This document shows positions 41,933 through 52,389 of a stretch of DNA of 64,000 nucleotides, piece by piece. The notes under the pieces are model-generated. The model was not told the origin of the DNA. It ran no database searches and saw only the letters and a program-made list of their open reading frames with translations. The DNA comes from Pedobacter sp. MR2016-24 (GTDB lineage: Bacteria; Bacteroidota; Bacteroidia; Sphingobacteriales; Sphingobacteriaceae): the NCBI RefSeq assembly GCF_026239655.1, contig NZ_JAPIVO010000003.1:682001-746000 (forward strand). Reading direction: 5' to 3'. Numbering within the stretch: the stretch's first letter is position 1; every line of letters begins with the position of its first letter. Position numbers and translations under genes: made by a program.

Positions 41933-42649
41933 TTAAATAACGTTGATTACCCGATGTAGATTTTTTCTGTAGCTGTCTGCAATTGGCAGAAAATTACCCT
42001 GAATTACCATCCCGCCTTCCTGTAGTGTATCAATATGCTGCAGGGAAACAATGTAAGAGCGATGGATGCGGATAAATTTGCTTTTCGGAAGCCGCTCTTC
42101 AACAGATTTTAACCTGGTATGAATAACAAAAAGTTTATCACCGGTGTGGAATTTTACGAAATCACCCATAGCCTCCGCAAACAGAATATCGTTGATACGG
42201 AGACGGCGTACTATACTGCTATCTCTTACAAAGATAAATTCATCATTAGTTATTTCTCTTTCTTCGGCTTTACCGGATAAGGTCTCTCTGGCCTTATCAA
42301 TAGCTTTCAAAAAACGTTGTGAAGAAAATGGTTTAACAAGGTAATCCGATACATTAAGATCAAAAGCTTCAATAGCATAATCCTTGTTTGAAGTGGTATA
42401 TATAATGAGATTTTTTTTCCCGCTGAGGTTTTTAGTCAGTTCAATACCAGTCATTTCCGGCATCTCAATATCCAGCAAGATCAGATCAACATCGTTGTGC
42501 TGCAAATAGTTATAAGCGAGAAATGCATTTTCACATACCTTTACCACATCAAGATCATCAATCTGGCTGGCAAGCATCACCATGCTCTCCCGTGCTATTG
42601 GATTATCATCAACAATGATGCAGCTTATTTTTTGTCCGTTCGATATCAT
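41933..42649 (-). CDS. LytTR-family response regulator
   Basis: A 238-residue DNA-binding response regulator. Receiver at 1-125 (CIIVDDNPIARESM, phospho-acceptor Asp in DLILLDIEMPEMTG, lysine in YLVKPFSSQRFLKA). LytTR domain at 140-238 (FIFVRDSSIVRRLRINDILFAEA, RIHRSYIVSLQHID). It lies upstream of the hybrid kinase in one unit. LytTR partners are usually LytS-type kinases; pairing with a hybrid kinase carrying an HPt is less common. Confidence 0.92.
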   Translation of the reverse strand: MISNGQKISCIIVDDNPIARESMVMLASQIDDLDVVKVCENAFLAYNYLQHNDVDLILLDIEMPEMTGIELTKNLSGKKNLIIYTTSNKDYAIEAFDLNVSDYLVKPFSSQRFLKAIDKARETLSGKAEEREITNDEFIFVRDSSIVRRLRINDILFAEAMGDFVKFHTGDKLFVIHTRLKSVEERLPKSKFIRIHRSYIVSLQHIDTLQEGGMVIQGNFLPIADSYRKNLHRVINVI

Positions 42650-42821
42650 TGAGTCGCAGGTAAGTATGACTAATTACACTATTGACAACTTTTACGCAAC
42701 AATAATACCTTTACATAATCACCTATAAAACAACAAATTAACAGACAAAAACACCTTCAAAAATTACTTTATTTCGTTAATTTACGAATGAATTATCCGT
42801 TAGCTTCGGCTAAATACCACC

Positions 42822-43016
42822 CTATTCCCCAAGTGTATAAGAAGATCCTGAAGCTTCATATGCCTGATTGAGCATATCTATATCTTCCTGCCTGTTTTCA
42901 AGAATTTCTGGTGTAATATCATATCCATTGGAATGAATATCTTTCTGGCTTTGCTGATCTTCAGCCTCTGCATTTTGTGCATCATCTACTTCCTGGTTGT
43001 CTTCTGGATTTCTCAT
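42822..43016 (-). CDS. Small acidic protein, 64 residues
   Basis: No named family is recognised. Very acidic and Gln/Asn rich (NPEDNQEVDDAQNAEAEDQQ), likely disordered at the start and helical toward the C-terminus (NRQEDIDMLNQAYEASG). The start ATG is at 43016. Another tiny gene ends 18 bp upstream, and the LytTR regulator starts about 170 bp downstream. Composition resembles small stress-related proteins of soil Bacteroidota, but no function is supported. Confidence 0.6.
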   Translation of the reverse strand: MRNPEDNQEVDDAQNAEAEDQQSQKDIHSNGYDITPEILENRQEDIDMLNQAYEASGSSYTLGE

Positions 43017-43034
43017 ATATTATAATTTATTATT

Positions 43035-43205
43035 CTAGTTTCTTTTTAACTTTTCAGAGAGCCTGATCAGCTCTGTATTGAGGAATTTTATGTCCTTCGC
43101 GATCTGGCTCACCAGGAACCTTATTTTGCTAATTTCGTCCGCTCTGAATACATGTCTTGCCTGAGGCAGCATTTTCAGATTTTCATTCAGGTTATGATTT
43201 GTCAT
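43035..43205 (-). CDS. Small helical basic protein, 56 residues
   Basis: Reading from ATG 43205: MTNHNLNENLKMLPQARHVF, then a long amphipathic helix (ISKIRFLVSQIAKDIKFLNT, then ELIRLSEKLKRN). The pattern suggests a coiled-coil or dimeric helix. The net charge is positive while its neighbour is strongly acidic, and they are 18 bp apart, so they may bind each other. Real-gene status rests on sensible composition and tandem position. Confidence 0.55.
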   Translation of the reverse strand: MTNHNLNENLKMLPQARHVFRADEISKIRFLVSQIAKDIKFLNTELIRLSEKLKRN

Positions 43206-43375
43206 TCCACAAAGAGTTTAAGGTGAAGCAATTGAGGCTGGGTTTATCGCCTTTATAGCAGTATATCCAAAAAACCGTCCAAATAATAACCAATTAAAAA
43301 TCAGGTAGTTGTACGAATTATCAAAAAATACGATAACGATATAGCGTAAATTCATGACGACTTAGTGAAACCATA

Positions 43376-45862
43376 TTACCGAACAGCAGATGAAATAAAA
43401 CGCAGTATTTCTCCCGGCTTGGTTTTGATACGGAAATCCCTCCCGTTGAGTTCCTTCTTTCCTTTGCCAGTGATTACATAACTATGGTCCCATGGTAAGA
43501 TGATGTGCAGATCCTGACCTTTTTCACTGAGCACTTTAATTTCCATCACCTCTCCTTTCTGTTGTGCAGCACTAACCAAAAATGCTCCTGCGCAGCGAAG
43601 ATTATTAAAAGCAGCATCTTTGTCTTTCGGCCAGTTGGGAAATACGCTTAAAGTGCCATTATAACCTTGCAACAGACATTCATTGATGACCGCCGGCAGG
43701 GCGAAATTCTCAAACCAGATACCCATTTTAGACATATAGGCAAAGTCGGTCTGGTCTCCATAACGACCTCCTGTCTGCATCACCATATCTGTGGCGGTTC
43801 CGTTAGGCAACAAACAATAATTGATCTGCCTTTTAAACTGTTCAAGGTCAAGCTGACCTATTCTTGCTGCCTGCAGGTTCATAAAGACCAGATCATTACC
43901 GCCTTCATTTTGCTGATTCTGGTAGGTGCCGGTTAGCATTTCTATTGTTTTTTTATCACTATGCAGACCAAAATCTTCTCCGGGGAACACCGTAAACAAT
44001 GCACCGGGTACATTGTAAACAACCTGGTCATGCTCTTCTGGCACGGAAACCAGCACGGTACCATATTTTTCACTATTTGCAGTTGGATATGCCGGATAGG
44101 CAGAAAAGATTTCATCAATAGCATCTACCAGTTTTTTATCCGCAGCAGCGCTCCCCAATACTTTAACAGCCTGTTTAAATGCTTTGAAAATAAATTTAGT
44201 TAAGCTCAGATCCACAGCACCGTCATAGTTATATTTAAAGCCCGGTCTGAGTCCGTAAAGTTCTGGCGGTACACTGGGAAAAATATGGTATTTATCATCT
44301 TTCCATCGTTTATCACTATGACTTTCGGGGCGCTGCATATAGGCCACCAGAAATTCAACTGCTGCTTTAATGGGTTCATAAGCTCTTTTCCTAAGGAAGT
44401 CCTGATCACCGGAATACAAATACTGCCACCATAATCCCTGCACCGCCCAGGGTGTTTCACTTACCTCCCAGCCCCAGTCAGGTATAGGATAGGGATTCAT
44501 ACTCATCTCCACCGGATAAGCAGAATGCGGAAAATAAGCACCAGGCAGTTCATAATATTCTTTAGCCCATTTACGGCTGACAGGCATAAGGGATTCAACC
44601 AGATTCACATAAGCTAAATTCTTTTCCAGATGGTTACTGGAAAAACAAAGCCAGAAAGGCTGCTGAGTATTGTAATTCATATGGTAATCGCCATGCCAGG
44701 CGGTACCGATTTGATTATAACTCCAGTTCGCAAACAGGCCGGGACAGGTAGCCTCCGGTCTGGTGGCACAGTTGAAAAAATAAAGATTTGTATACCATAT
44801 CTTTTCAAGGAATTTGTCCCCCAATTGGACGGCCGACCTATTCCAATAGGCATTCCATGAAAGAACATTCCTGTCAAATGCAGCCTTGAGTTGTGCGTGT
44901 GAGATTGCCTGACTTACCGCAGTTGCTGCATCAAGCTTAACGTCGCCCCCCTCTTTCAGGGAAACACAAGCTAAAAAAGGATGGCTTTCATCCAGTGCCG
45001 CTTCCAGCAGGCTCATATTTTCAGGGTTCCCGTTCCAGCTCATTCGCTTTTTTTTGGATAACACCTGATTTGTAGATACACTTAAGCTGAATGCTTTATC
45101 TTTTGAATGGCTTCGATCTTTTGTCACCTGCCCGGATTCCTGTTGAGGTAACACCTGCCGGAACTCCATTGAACCCCCGCGCAGGTTTTCTACAGATTGA
45201 TAAGCAGGAAATTCCTGTGGCGTTGAGGGATCCGGAATAATTTTAATCCGGTTAAAGAGGTTGGCGTGGGGGCTACCTTTCTCATCCAACAGCTCCATCC
45301 ATAGCCTGTCGTCTGACATAGCTGTGAAAATGGACAGGAACAGGCGTTTTTTATCAGCGGTTAATAGTTCAACCCTGCAAAGCCCATTAGAGATGTCAAG
45401 TTCATGACCAATTAACTGCATTTTCCGGCGATCAAATCCCAACAGTACCGATCCGCAGGGAAAAGGTCGTGGATAAGGCTTAGCATAATTTTCTGCCGAC
45501 ATCCTATTGTATTTGTTATACCATTCGTCATCCGTTAAATTGGCCAGCTCAGCTGGAATCTGATCTACCTTATCAAATACTGATTTAAAAGTACCTAATG
45601 CTTCACGGTTTTTTTCCGCTATCCTGATATCCCAGACATTGTTATGCCCAAACCTGATCACTATTGCATCAGGTCTTGTCGTAACCACTGCTCCCATCGC
45701 ACCGTTACCTAATAATGCACCTTCAAAAAAATCAGTAGCGGGTTTAGGATATTTGATACTATGTTTTTTTGCTAATTTAACAGCATTTAAAGGCAAAACT
45801 TCCTGCGCTCTTAGTAGAATACTCTGGAAAAGCAGCATTAAGGAGATTAAAATTCGAAGCAT
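43376..45862 (-). CDS. GH95-like (alpha-L-fucosidase-type) glycoside hydrolase
   Basis: Exported hydrolase of 828 residues with a signal peptide (LRILISLMLLFQSILLRAQ). It has the N-terminal sugar-hydrolase pattern (FFEGALLGNGAMGAVV) and an (alpha/alpha)6-barrel core with GTAWHGDYHMNYNTQQPFW, which matches the catalytic region of GH95-like enzymes, plus a C-terminal beta-domain (LSVFPNWPKDKDAAF). Members act on alpha-L-fucosides or alpha-L-galactosides. It is not beside a SusC/SusD pair, so the polysaccharide target is unclear. The family call is likely; substrate is not determined. Confidence 0.72.
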   Translation of the reverse strand: MLRILISLMLLFQSILLRAQEVLPLNAVKLAKKHSIKYPKPATDFFEGALLGNGAMGAVVTTRPDAIVIRFGHNNVWDIRIAEKNREALGTFKSVFDKVDQIPAELANLTDDEWYNKYNRMSAENYAKPYPRPFPCGSVLLGFDRRKMQLIGHELDISNGLCRVELLTADKKRLFLSIFTAMSDDRLWMELLDEKGSPHANLFNRIKIIPDPSTPQEFPAYQSVENLRGGSMEFRQVLPQQESGQVTKDRSHSKDKAFSLSVSTNQVLSKKKRMSWNGNPENMSLLEAALDESHPFLACVSLKEGGDVKLDAATAVSQAISHAQLKAAFDRNVLSWNAYWNRSAVQLGDKFLEKIWYTNLYFFNCATRPEATCPGLFANWSYNQIGTAWHGDYHMNYNTQQPFWLCFSSNHLEKNLAYVNLVESLMPVSRKWAKEYYELPGAYFPHSAYPVEMSMNPYPIPDWGWEVSETPWAVQGLWWQYLYSGDQDFLRKRAYEPIKAAVEFLVAYMQRPESHSDKRWKDDKYHIFPSVPPELYGLRPGFKYNYDGAVDLSLTKFIFKAFKQAVKVLGSAAADKKLVDAIDEIFSAYPAYPTANSEKYGTVLVSVPEEHDQVVYNVPGALFTVFPGEDFGLHSDKKTIEMLTGTYQNQQNEGGNDLVFMNLQAARIGQLDLEQFKRQINYCLLPNGTATDMVMQTGGRYGDQTDFAYMSKMGIWFENFALPAVINECLLQGYNGTLSVFPNWPKDKDAAFNNLRCAGAFLVSAAQQKGEVMEIKVLSEKGQDLHIILPWDHSYVITGKGKKELNGRDFRIKTKPGEILRFISSAVR

Positions 45863-46039
45863 ATTGATTGGTATCGTTTTTATTTGGTATAAGAGCTAAG
45901 TACACTGAAATTGCCCGTTCTGGCAATGGACGATTGTATGAATTCAATGAACTATTCCTTTTTTATCAATTCTCCTTTGATAGACGCCTACTAAGACGAC
46001 ACATTAGGTTCAGATGACTGACAAAATCATTATAAATGC

Positions 46040-46070
46040 AAAAGGCTTCTGAGAAATTCAGAAGCCTTTT
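46040..46070. terminator. Terminator downstream of katG
   Basis: A perfect 13-bp stem, AAAAGGCTTCTGA and TCAGAAGCCTTTT, with a 5-nt loop at 46053-46057. T-runs lie on both ends, so it can act in either direction. It sits about 40 bp past the katG stop. Confidence 0.85.
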
Positions 46071-46109
46071 TAATTGTATAAGAATCAGCACCCGATAGGT
46101 GCATTGAAA

Positions 46110-48404
<2,295 letters not shown>

Positions 48405-48487
48405 TTAACGACGTGCCTGGTGATTGTAAATCAATATAAATTTATGGTATTGAATTCACTAATCACAATCAATTATATCTATGTTAA

Positions 48488-48502
48488 ATAGTTAGCATCT
48501 AT
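48488..48502. promoter_or_regulatory. OxyR consensus half-site
   Basis: ATAGTTAGCATCTAT matches ATAGntnnnanCTAT at every defined position. It lies in the spacer between katG and the divergent DUF2490 gene. A second half-site at the usual 22-bp distance is not seen. Confidence 0.5.
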
Positions 48503-48562
48503 AATGAAGACCGAACAATAAATTAAACATAATACACGCTAAAGGGGTTAAGGTAACAACAT

Positions 48563-49258
48563 ATGCAAAAATTAAACCTGTACCTCCTGTTTATTTCCCT
48601 CGTTTTTATCACACCTGTGATGGCACAGCAAACGCAGCATAGCGGCTGGCTGTTTTTATCACATACCCAAAAAGTAAGCAGCAAATTCGATGTACTGGCC
48701 GATGTACAGTGGAGAACGGGCGACCAGTTCACGGCTTTAAACACGCGCTTATGGAGAACTGCGGTTAATTATAATTTCAATAAAAAACAGGCAATAGCAC
48801 TGGGTTATGCCAATAAAAATGACTGGGAAAAAGAAGAAAACGAAAAGTTACATACTTTAGAACACCGTGTGTATGAACAATACACCTACAATTTTGAAAC
48901 AGAAAGAATGGAGTTCAATTTACGGGGCCGCTTAGAGCAACGTTTTGTGAAGGAAGAAAAATCTGAGTTTTCGCAACGCTTACGTGCATTTATCAGTGTC
49001 CAGATTCCCCTGTTAGCCAATGCTGATTTCTCTAAAGGGCTATATGCTAAAATTCAGGATGAGATTTTTCTTAACGTTCAGCATAAGGAAAGAGTCAACA
49101 GCAGCTTACTGGATCAAAACAGGCCTTATGCAGCCTTCGGCTACAGATACAATAAACATATAGATATGGAAACGGGATATATGCGATGGCTGCAGAGAGA
49201 AGAGGATGGTGATGTGAATACTAATATTTTTCAATTCATGATCACCACCAGTTTCTGA
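48563..49258 (+). CDS. DUF2490-type outer-membrane protein
   Basis: Exported beta-barrel protein of 231 residues with signal LYLLFISLVFITPVMAQ. Alternating strands (VLADVQWRTGDQF, FNLRGRLEQRFV, YAAFGYRYNKHIDMETGYMRWL) end with the aromatic FMITTSF of a barrel. This fits DUF2490, a family of unknown function. It is divergent from katG and followed by a probable terminator. Confidence 0.8.
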   Translation: MQKLNLYLLFISLVFITPVMAQQTQHSGWLFLSHTQKVSSKFDVLADVQWRTGDQFTALNTRLWRTAVNYNFNKKQAIALGYANKNDWEKEENEKLHTLEHRVYEQYTYNFETERMEFNLRGRLEQRFVKEEKSEFSQRLRAFISVQIPLLANADFSKGLYAKIQDEIFLNVQHKERVNSSLLDQNRPYAAFGYRYNKHIDMETGYMRWLQREEDGDVNTNIFQFMITTSF

Positions 49259-49308
49259 CTTCCATTTACCGCCTTTTCCGTCAGCTCCAGAAAGTTCTGT
49301 CCTGCCAG

Positions 49309-49350
49309 CAATTTCCCGGCCCGGGTGTGAAAATAGGACCGGGAATTTTT
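49309..49350 (+). terminator. Probable terminator after the DUF2490 gene
   Basis: TTCCCGG pairs with CCGGGAA over about 20 nt, followed by TTTTTG. It is 50 bp after the stop codon. The loop is long. Confidence 0.55.
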
Positions 49351-49491
49351 GTCCTTCACATATTAATTCCTGAACCACTAATTCGGGGCACCATTATTGG
49401 TTATAGAAAGAATAGTATTTAACCCAACCTACCAACAACAGCAAAACAAGATCGCTGTAAAATATTTCACCTCATTTATTCCCCAGCAACT

Positions 49492-49638
49492 ATGAACTTT
49501 GCCTTTGTTATGTTTGGATTCAAATTCGGCCTGTCCGAAATGATGATTGTCTTTTTAGCTGTTTTTGTGATTGTCCTTTTAATGAGAAACCTGTTATCCA
49601 AAAACCAGGTTGAAGAGCGAAAACAAGACTCCTTATAA
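49492..49638 (+). CDS. Small single-pass membrane protein, 48 residues
   Basis: Reads MNFAFVMFGFKFGLSEMMIV, then FLAVFVIVLLMRNLLSKNQVEE and a charged end. One helix at about 14-35 with a basic inner side predicts a small inner-membrane protein. It lies 48 bp before the fatty-acid desaturase on the same strand, so it may be co-expressed and work with membrane lipid enzymes. It resembles no family I can name. Status as a gene rests on the classic helix plus charged-tail layout. Confidence 0.55.
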   Translation: MNFAFVMFGFKFGLSEMMIVFLAVFVIVLLMRNLLSKNQVEERKQDSL

Positions 49639-49686
49639 TTTAATTCCAATAATTATTCCCGCCGCTGCCAGGGTCAATAACATTCT

Positions 49687-50859
49687 ATGTCCAAAAAAAT
49701 CAAATTTGCAAATCCCACCCAGTCTTTTTTTTACGCAACCCTGAGAAGCAGAGTAGATGAGTATTTCCGGCTCAACAAGCTCAGCCGCCATGCAAATGGC
49801 CAGATGTGGATAAAAACTATATTTTTCCTGGTTGGTTTTGCCGGTTTATACCTGCTGATCATCTCAGGAACAGTCAGCCCCCTTGTCATGTTACTACTTA
49901 CTGCGCTGCTGGGTATGTTTTGTGCATTTGTAGGTTTCAACATTTGTCATGATGCCATTCACGGATCCCTTTCCGGTAATAAAAAGATCAATAAGTTATT
50001 CAGTTTTACCTTCAACCTGGTCGGTGCAAATCCATATGTATGGAATATTACGCATAATATAGTACACCATACCTATACTAACATCCCCGACCATGATGAA
50101 GATATAGAAGTGGCGCCAGGACTCATCCGCATAACCGATGAAGAGGAAGTCAATGCCATTCAAAGATATCAGCACTGGTATGCGCTTCCGTTGTACAGCC
50201 TGGCCTCACTTTCATGGGTATTCAGAAAAGATTTCAAGAAATTCTTTCAGTCTAAAATCGGAGAACATACAGTAAAACATCCTGGAATAGAGTATTTCAA
50301 CCTGTTCTTTTATAAACTGATATACTATGTGCTGTTTATTGTACTGCCGCTGGTATTACTTGACATTTCATGGATACAGTTCATAGCCGGATTTCTGGTG
50401 CTGCATTTTGCCCAGGGATTAACCATGGGACTTGTTTTTCAACTTGCCCATGTCGTGGAAGGCACTAAATTCCCAAAACCAAATGAGCAGGGTACCATAG
50501 AAGAAGTGTGGGCAGAACATCAGATGCATACCACGGCCAACTTTGCCACAAATAATAGAATAGCAGCATTCTTTTTAGGGGGACTTAACCGTCAAATTGA
50601 GCATCACCTCTTCCCGAAGGTCTGCCACATTCACTATGGAGCAATTTCCAAAATTGTGAAAGCTACAGCCTTAGCACACAATCTTCCTTATATCGAAAGT
50701 AAAACCTTTACCGCTGCATTGCGTTCGCACCTGACCATGCTGAAAAGGTTTGGAAAATATGCAGAAAATAAACAGGAAAAATTGTCCCGCCCTGCTGTAA
50801 GTCCTGTGACTGTCCTGCCGGCACCCGGTCCCCATGCCTTAACCGCTCTGCGCAGATAA
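49687..50859 (+). CDS. Membrane fatty-acid desaturase
   Basis: A di-iron desaturase acting on acyl lipids, 390 residues. Three histidine boxes are present: HDAIHG (about 95), HNIVHHTYTN (about 120) and QIEHHLFPKVCH (about 300). The Q in the last box marks front-end (delta-5/delta-6) types. Four helices lie in pairs between the boxes. The C-terminal tail (PVTVLPAPGPHALTALRR) is proline rich. Likely role: membrane fluidity, with electrons from ferredoxin or cytochrome; the donor is not in the window. Confidence 0.9.
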   Translation: MSKKIKFANPTQSFFYATLRSRVDEYFRLNKLSRHANGQMWIKTIFFLVGFAGLYLLIISGTVSPLVMLLLTALLGMFCAFVGFNICHDAIHGSLSGNKKINKLFSFTFNLVGANPYVWNITHNIVHHTYTNIPDHDEDIEVAPGLIRITDEEEVNAIQRYQHWYALPLYSLASLSWVFRKDFKKFFQSKIGEHTVKHPGIEYFNLFFYKLIYYVLFIVLPLVLLDISWIQFIAGFLVLHFAQGLTMGLVFQLAHVVEGTKFPKPNEQGTIEEVWAEHQMHTTANFATNNRIAAFFLGGLNRQIEHHLFPKVCHIHYGAISKIVKATALAHNLPYIESKTFTAALRSHLTMLKRFGKYAENKQEKLSRPAVSPVTVLPAPGPHALTALRR

Positions 50860-50868
50860 AATTGCAAA

Positions 50869-51039
50869 GTGGAGGTTTATGCCGATCAGCTTACTGTTGA
50901 TGATATCCGCTACGATTCGGCTAAATCTGAATGGAAGGATAAAGATCAGCAGGCATTTGAACAGCTCAAAAAGCAAATTATGGAACTCAAAAAGACCAAA
51001 GGTACATTAGATGAGCTGGAATTGACCACAGCTCAGTGA
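50869..51039 (+). CDS. Possible short coding remnant or small protein after the desaturase
   Basis: An open frame begins at GTG 50869 and gives 56 residues: VEVYADQLTVDDIRYDSAKSE, then a charged helical stretch (WKDKDQQAFEQLKKQIMELK) and a stop. It is in the same frame as the desaturase and starts 9 bp after its stop. The composition is protein-like, but there is no ATG. It may be a real short gene or the tail of a former longer one. No family is recognised. Confidence 0.35.
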   Translation: MEVYADQLTVDDIRYDSAKSEWKDKDQQAFEQLKKQIMELKKTKGTLDELELTTAQ

Positions 51040-51044
51040 AGGCA

Positions 51045-51473
51045 TTAATGCGTCTGTTCAAATACAAACTTCGCATTTTGATAATCTATCGGAACTGTTT
51101 TCTTAAAAAAGGTCATATTCATATAAATTTCCATCACGCCAATCCCCATAATTAATTTGTCGTCTTTTTTGAGCAGAGCGATTGGAATTCTATGCCACGC
51201 TTCAGTGCCATAATGCTGATAACGATAGGTACCCTTTAAGGTATCTCCTTTAAGCACTCCGTTCACATCCCCGGAATCTTTGTAAAGTCCGCCATAGTTA
51301 ATTTCATACTGACCATAAAACTCCTTATCATTCAGTACAATGTTCAGCTGTGCAGTATCACTTTTATTTACGGAATGATACAGCGTTTTGATCTGATCGC
51401 GTTTCGCTTCCTTGGTTGCACAAGCTGACATTAAAAAAGCTATCCCGATGCATAAAATTCTAACTGCTGTCAT
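51045..51473 (-). CDS. Hypothetical lipoprotein
   Basis: A lipoprotein of about 142 residues. ATG 51473 gives MTAVRILCIGIAFLMSACAT with a lipobox and is chosen over ATG 51494, because the -7 box (TAACTTTG, minus strand, 51499-51492) would overlap the latter. The mature part has beta-strand-like repeats (GQYEINYGGLYKDSGDVNGV, LKGDTLKGTYRYQHYGTEAW), the pattern of small lipid- or heme-binding barrels. Function is unknown. Confidence 0.7.
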   Translation of the reverse strand: MTAVRILCIGIAFLMSACATKEAKRDQIKTLYHSVNKSDTAQLNIVLNDKEFYGQYEINYGGLYKDSGDVNGVLKGDTLKGTYRYQHYGTEAWHRIPIALLKKDDKLIMGIGVMEIYMNMTFFKKTVPIDYQNAKFVFEQTH

Positions 51474-51491
51474 TAAATGAAGATTGAATTT

Positions 51492-51499
51492 CAAAGTTA
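51492..51499 (-). promoter_or_regulatory. -7 box of the lipoprotein promoter
   Basis: TAACTTTG on the minus strand matches TAnnTTTG. No -33 TTTG was found at 19-21 nt, so support is partial. Confidence 0.4.
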
Positions 51500-51555
51500 A
51501 TTTTTATTCACATGCATAGCTTAAACTATTTCAGTTGCTCAGCGTTTAATCAGAT

Positions 51556-52374
51556 ATGAATATAAAAATAGCTGTCCTTACTGTTGTCAGCGGCCGCAAA
51601 ACAGCGTTGATGAACCTGATTAAGGGGCTGGCTTTAAATGAACCCCTTCCCGCAGAGTTAATTATAGTGCACATGAATGAGGACACCTATGCCCTGCCCC
51701 CATCTCCTTTCCCAATCCGCACTATCAGTCATTATGATCCTGCAAAATTGCCGCTGGCCAGCGCACGCAATCTCGCTTTGGCAGAGAGCCGTGTGGAACA
51801 TTGCATTTTCCTGGACGTAGACTGTATCCCGGCGCCCAATCTTATCAATGTATATGCTGAGGCATTTAGTCGCACAGACCAGTTATGGTCCGGACAGGTG
51901 CGTTACCTGACACCGGACTTTTCAGCCGCACTGAATGTCGCCGATCTGGAAGTTAAAAGTATGTGCGATCCTATAAGAGGGAAATTAGACGCGCTGCCTT
52001 ATGAATTGTTCTGGTCGCTCAACTTCGCCTGCACCAAAACCGTGTTCAGGAAAATCGGCGGTTTTGACGAAAGCTACAAGGGATACGGCGCGGAAGACAC
52101 GGACTTTGCATTCACGGCCAGAGCTCAGGGAATACCACTTGGACTGGTAAACGCCATGGCTTATCATCAGCCACATGCCAGTTATGATCCGCCACTAAAT
52201 CACCTGGAAGACATCGTCAATAATGCACAGACATTTTATAAAAAATGGAAGCTATGGCCCATGGAAGGCTGGCTGAACAAATTTGTACAGCTGGGTTATA
52301 TCTCCCGGAGCAATGATGAAATAAACATTTTAGCGTATCCAGAAAAATCGGTTATCGGGCAATACCTCAAATAA
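51556..52374 (+). CDS. Glycosyltransferase family 2
   Basis: A GT-A fold enzyme of 272 residues that transfers a sugar from a nucleotide donor. The acidic metal motif is in IFLDVDCIPAPN; the N-terminal Rossmann part reads IAVLTVVSGRKTALMNLIKG; the C-terminal region has GGFDESYKGYGAEDTDFAF, typical for galactosyl- or N-acetylhexosaminyl-transferases. No membrane helix. It opens the sugar/acyl cluster that runs to 58275. Donor and acceptor cannot be read from sequence. Confidence 0.85.
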   Translation: MNIKIAVLTVVSGRKTALMNLIKGLALNEPLPAELIIVHMNEDTYALPPSPFPIRTISHYDPAKLPLASARNLALAESRVEHCIFLDVDCIPAPNLINVYAEAFSRTDQLWSGQVRYLTPDFSAALNVADLEVKSMCDPIRGKLDALPYELFWSLNFACTKTVFRKIGGFDESYKGYGAEDTDFAFTARAQGIPLGLVNAMAYHQPHASYDPPLNHLEDIVNNAQTFYKKWKLWPMEGWLNKFVQLGYISRSNDEINILAYPEKSVIGQYLK

Positions 52375-52389
52375 TACTATTCCTGAGGA

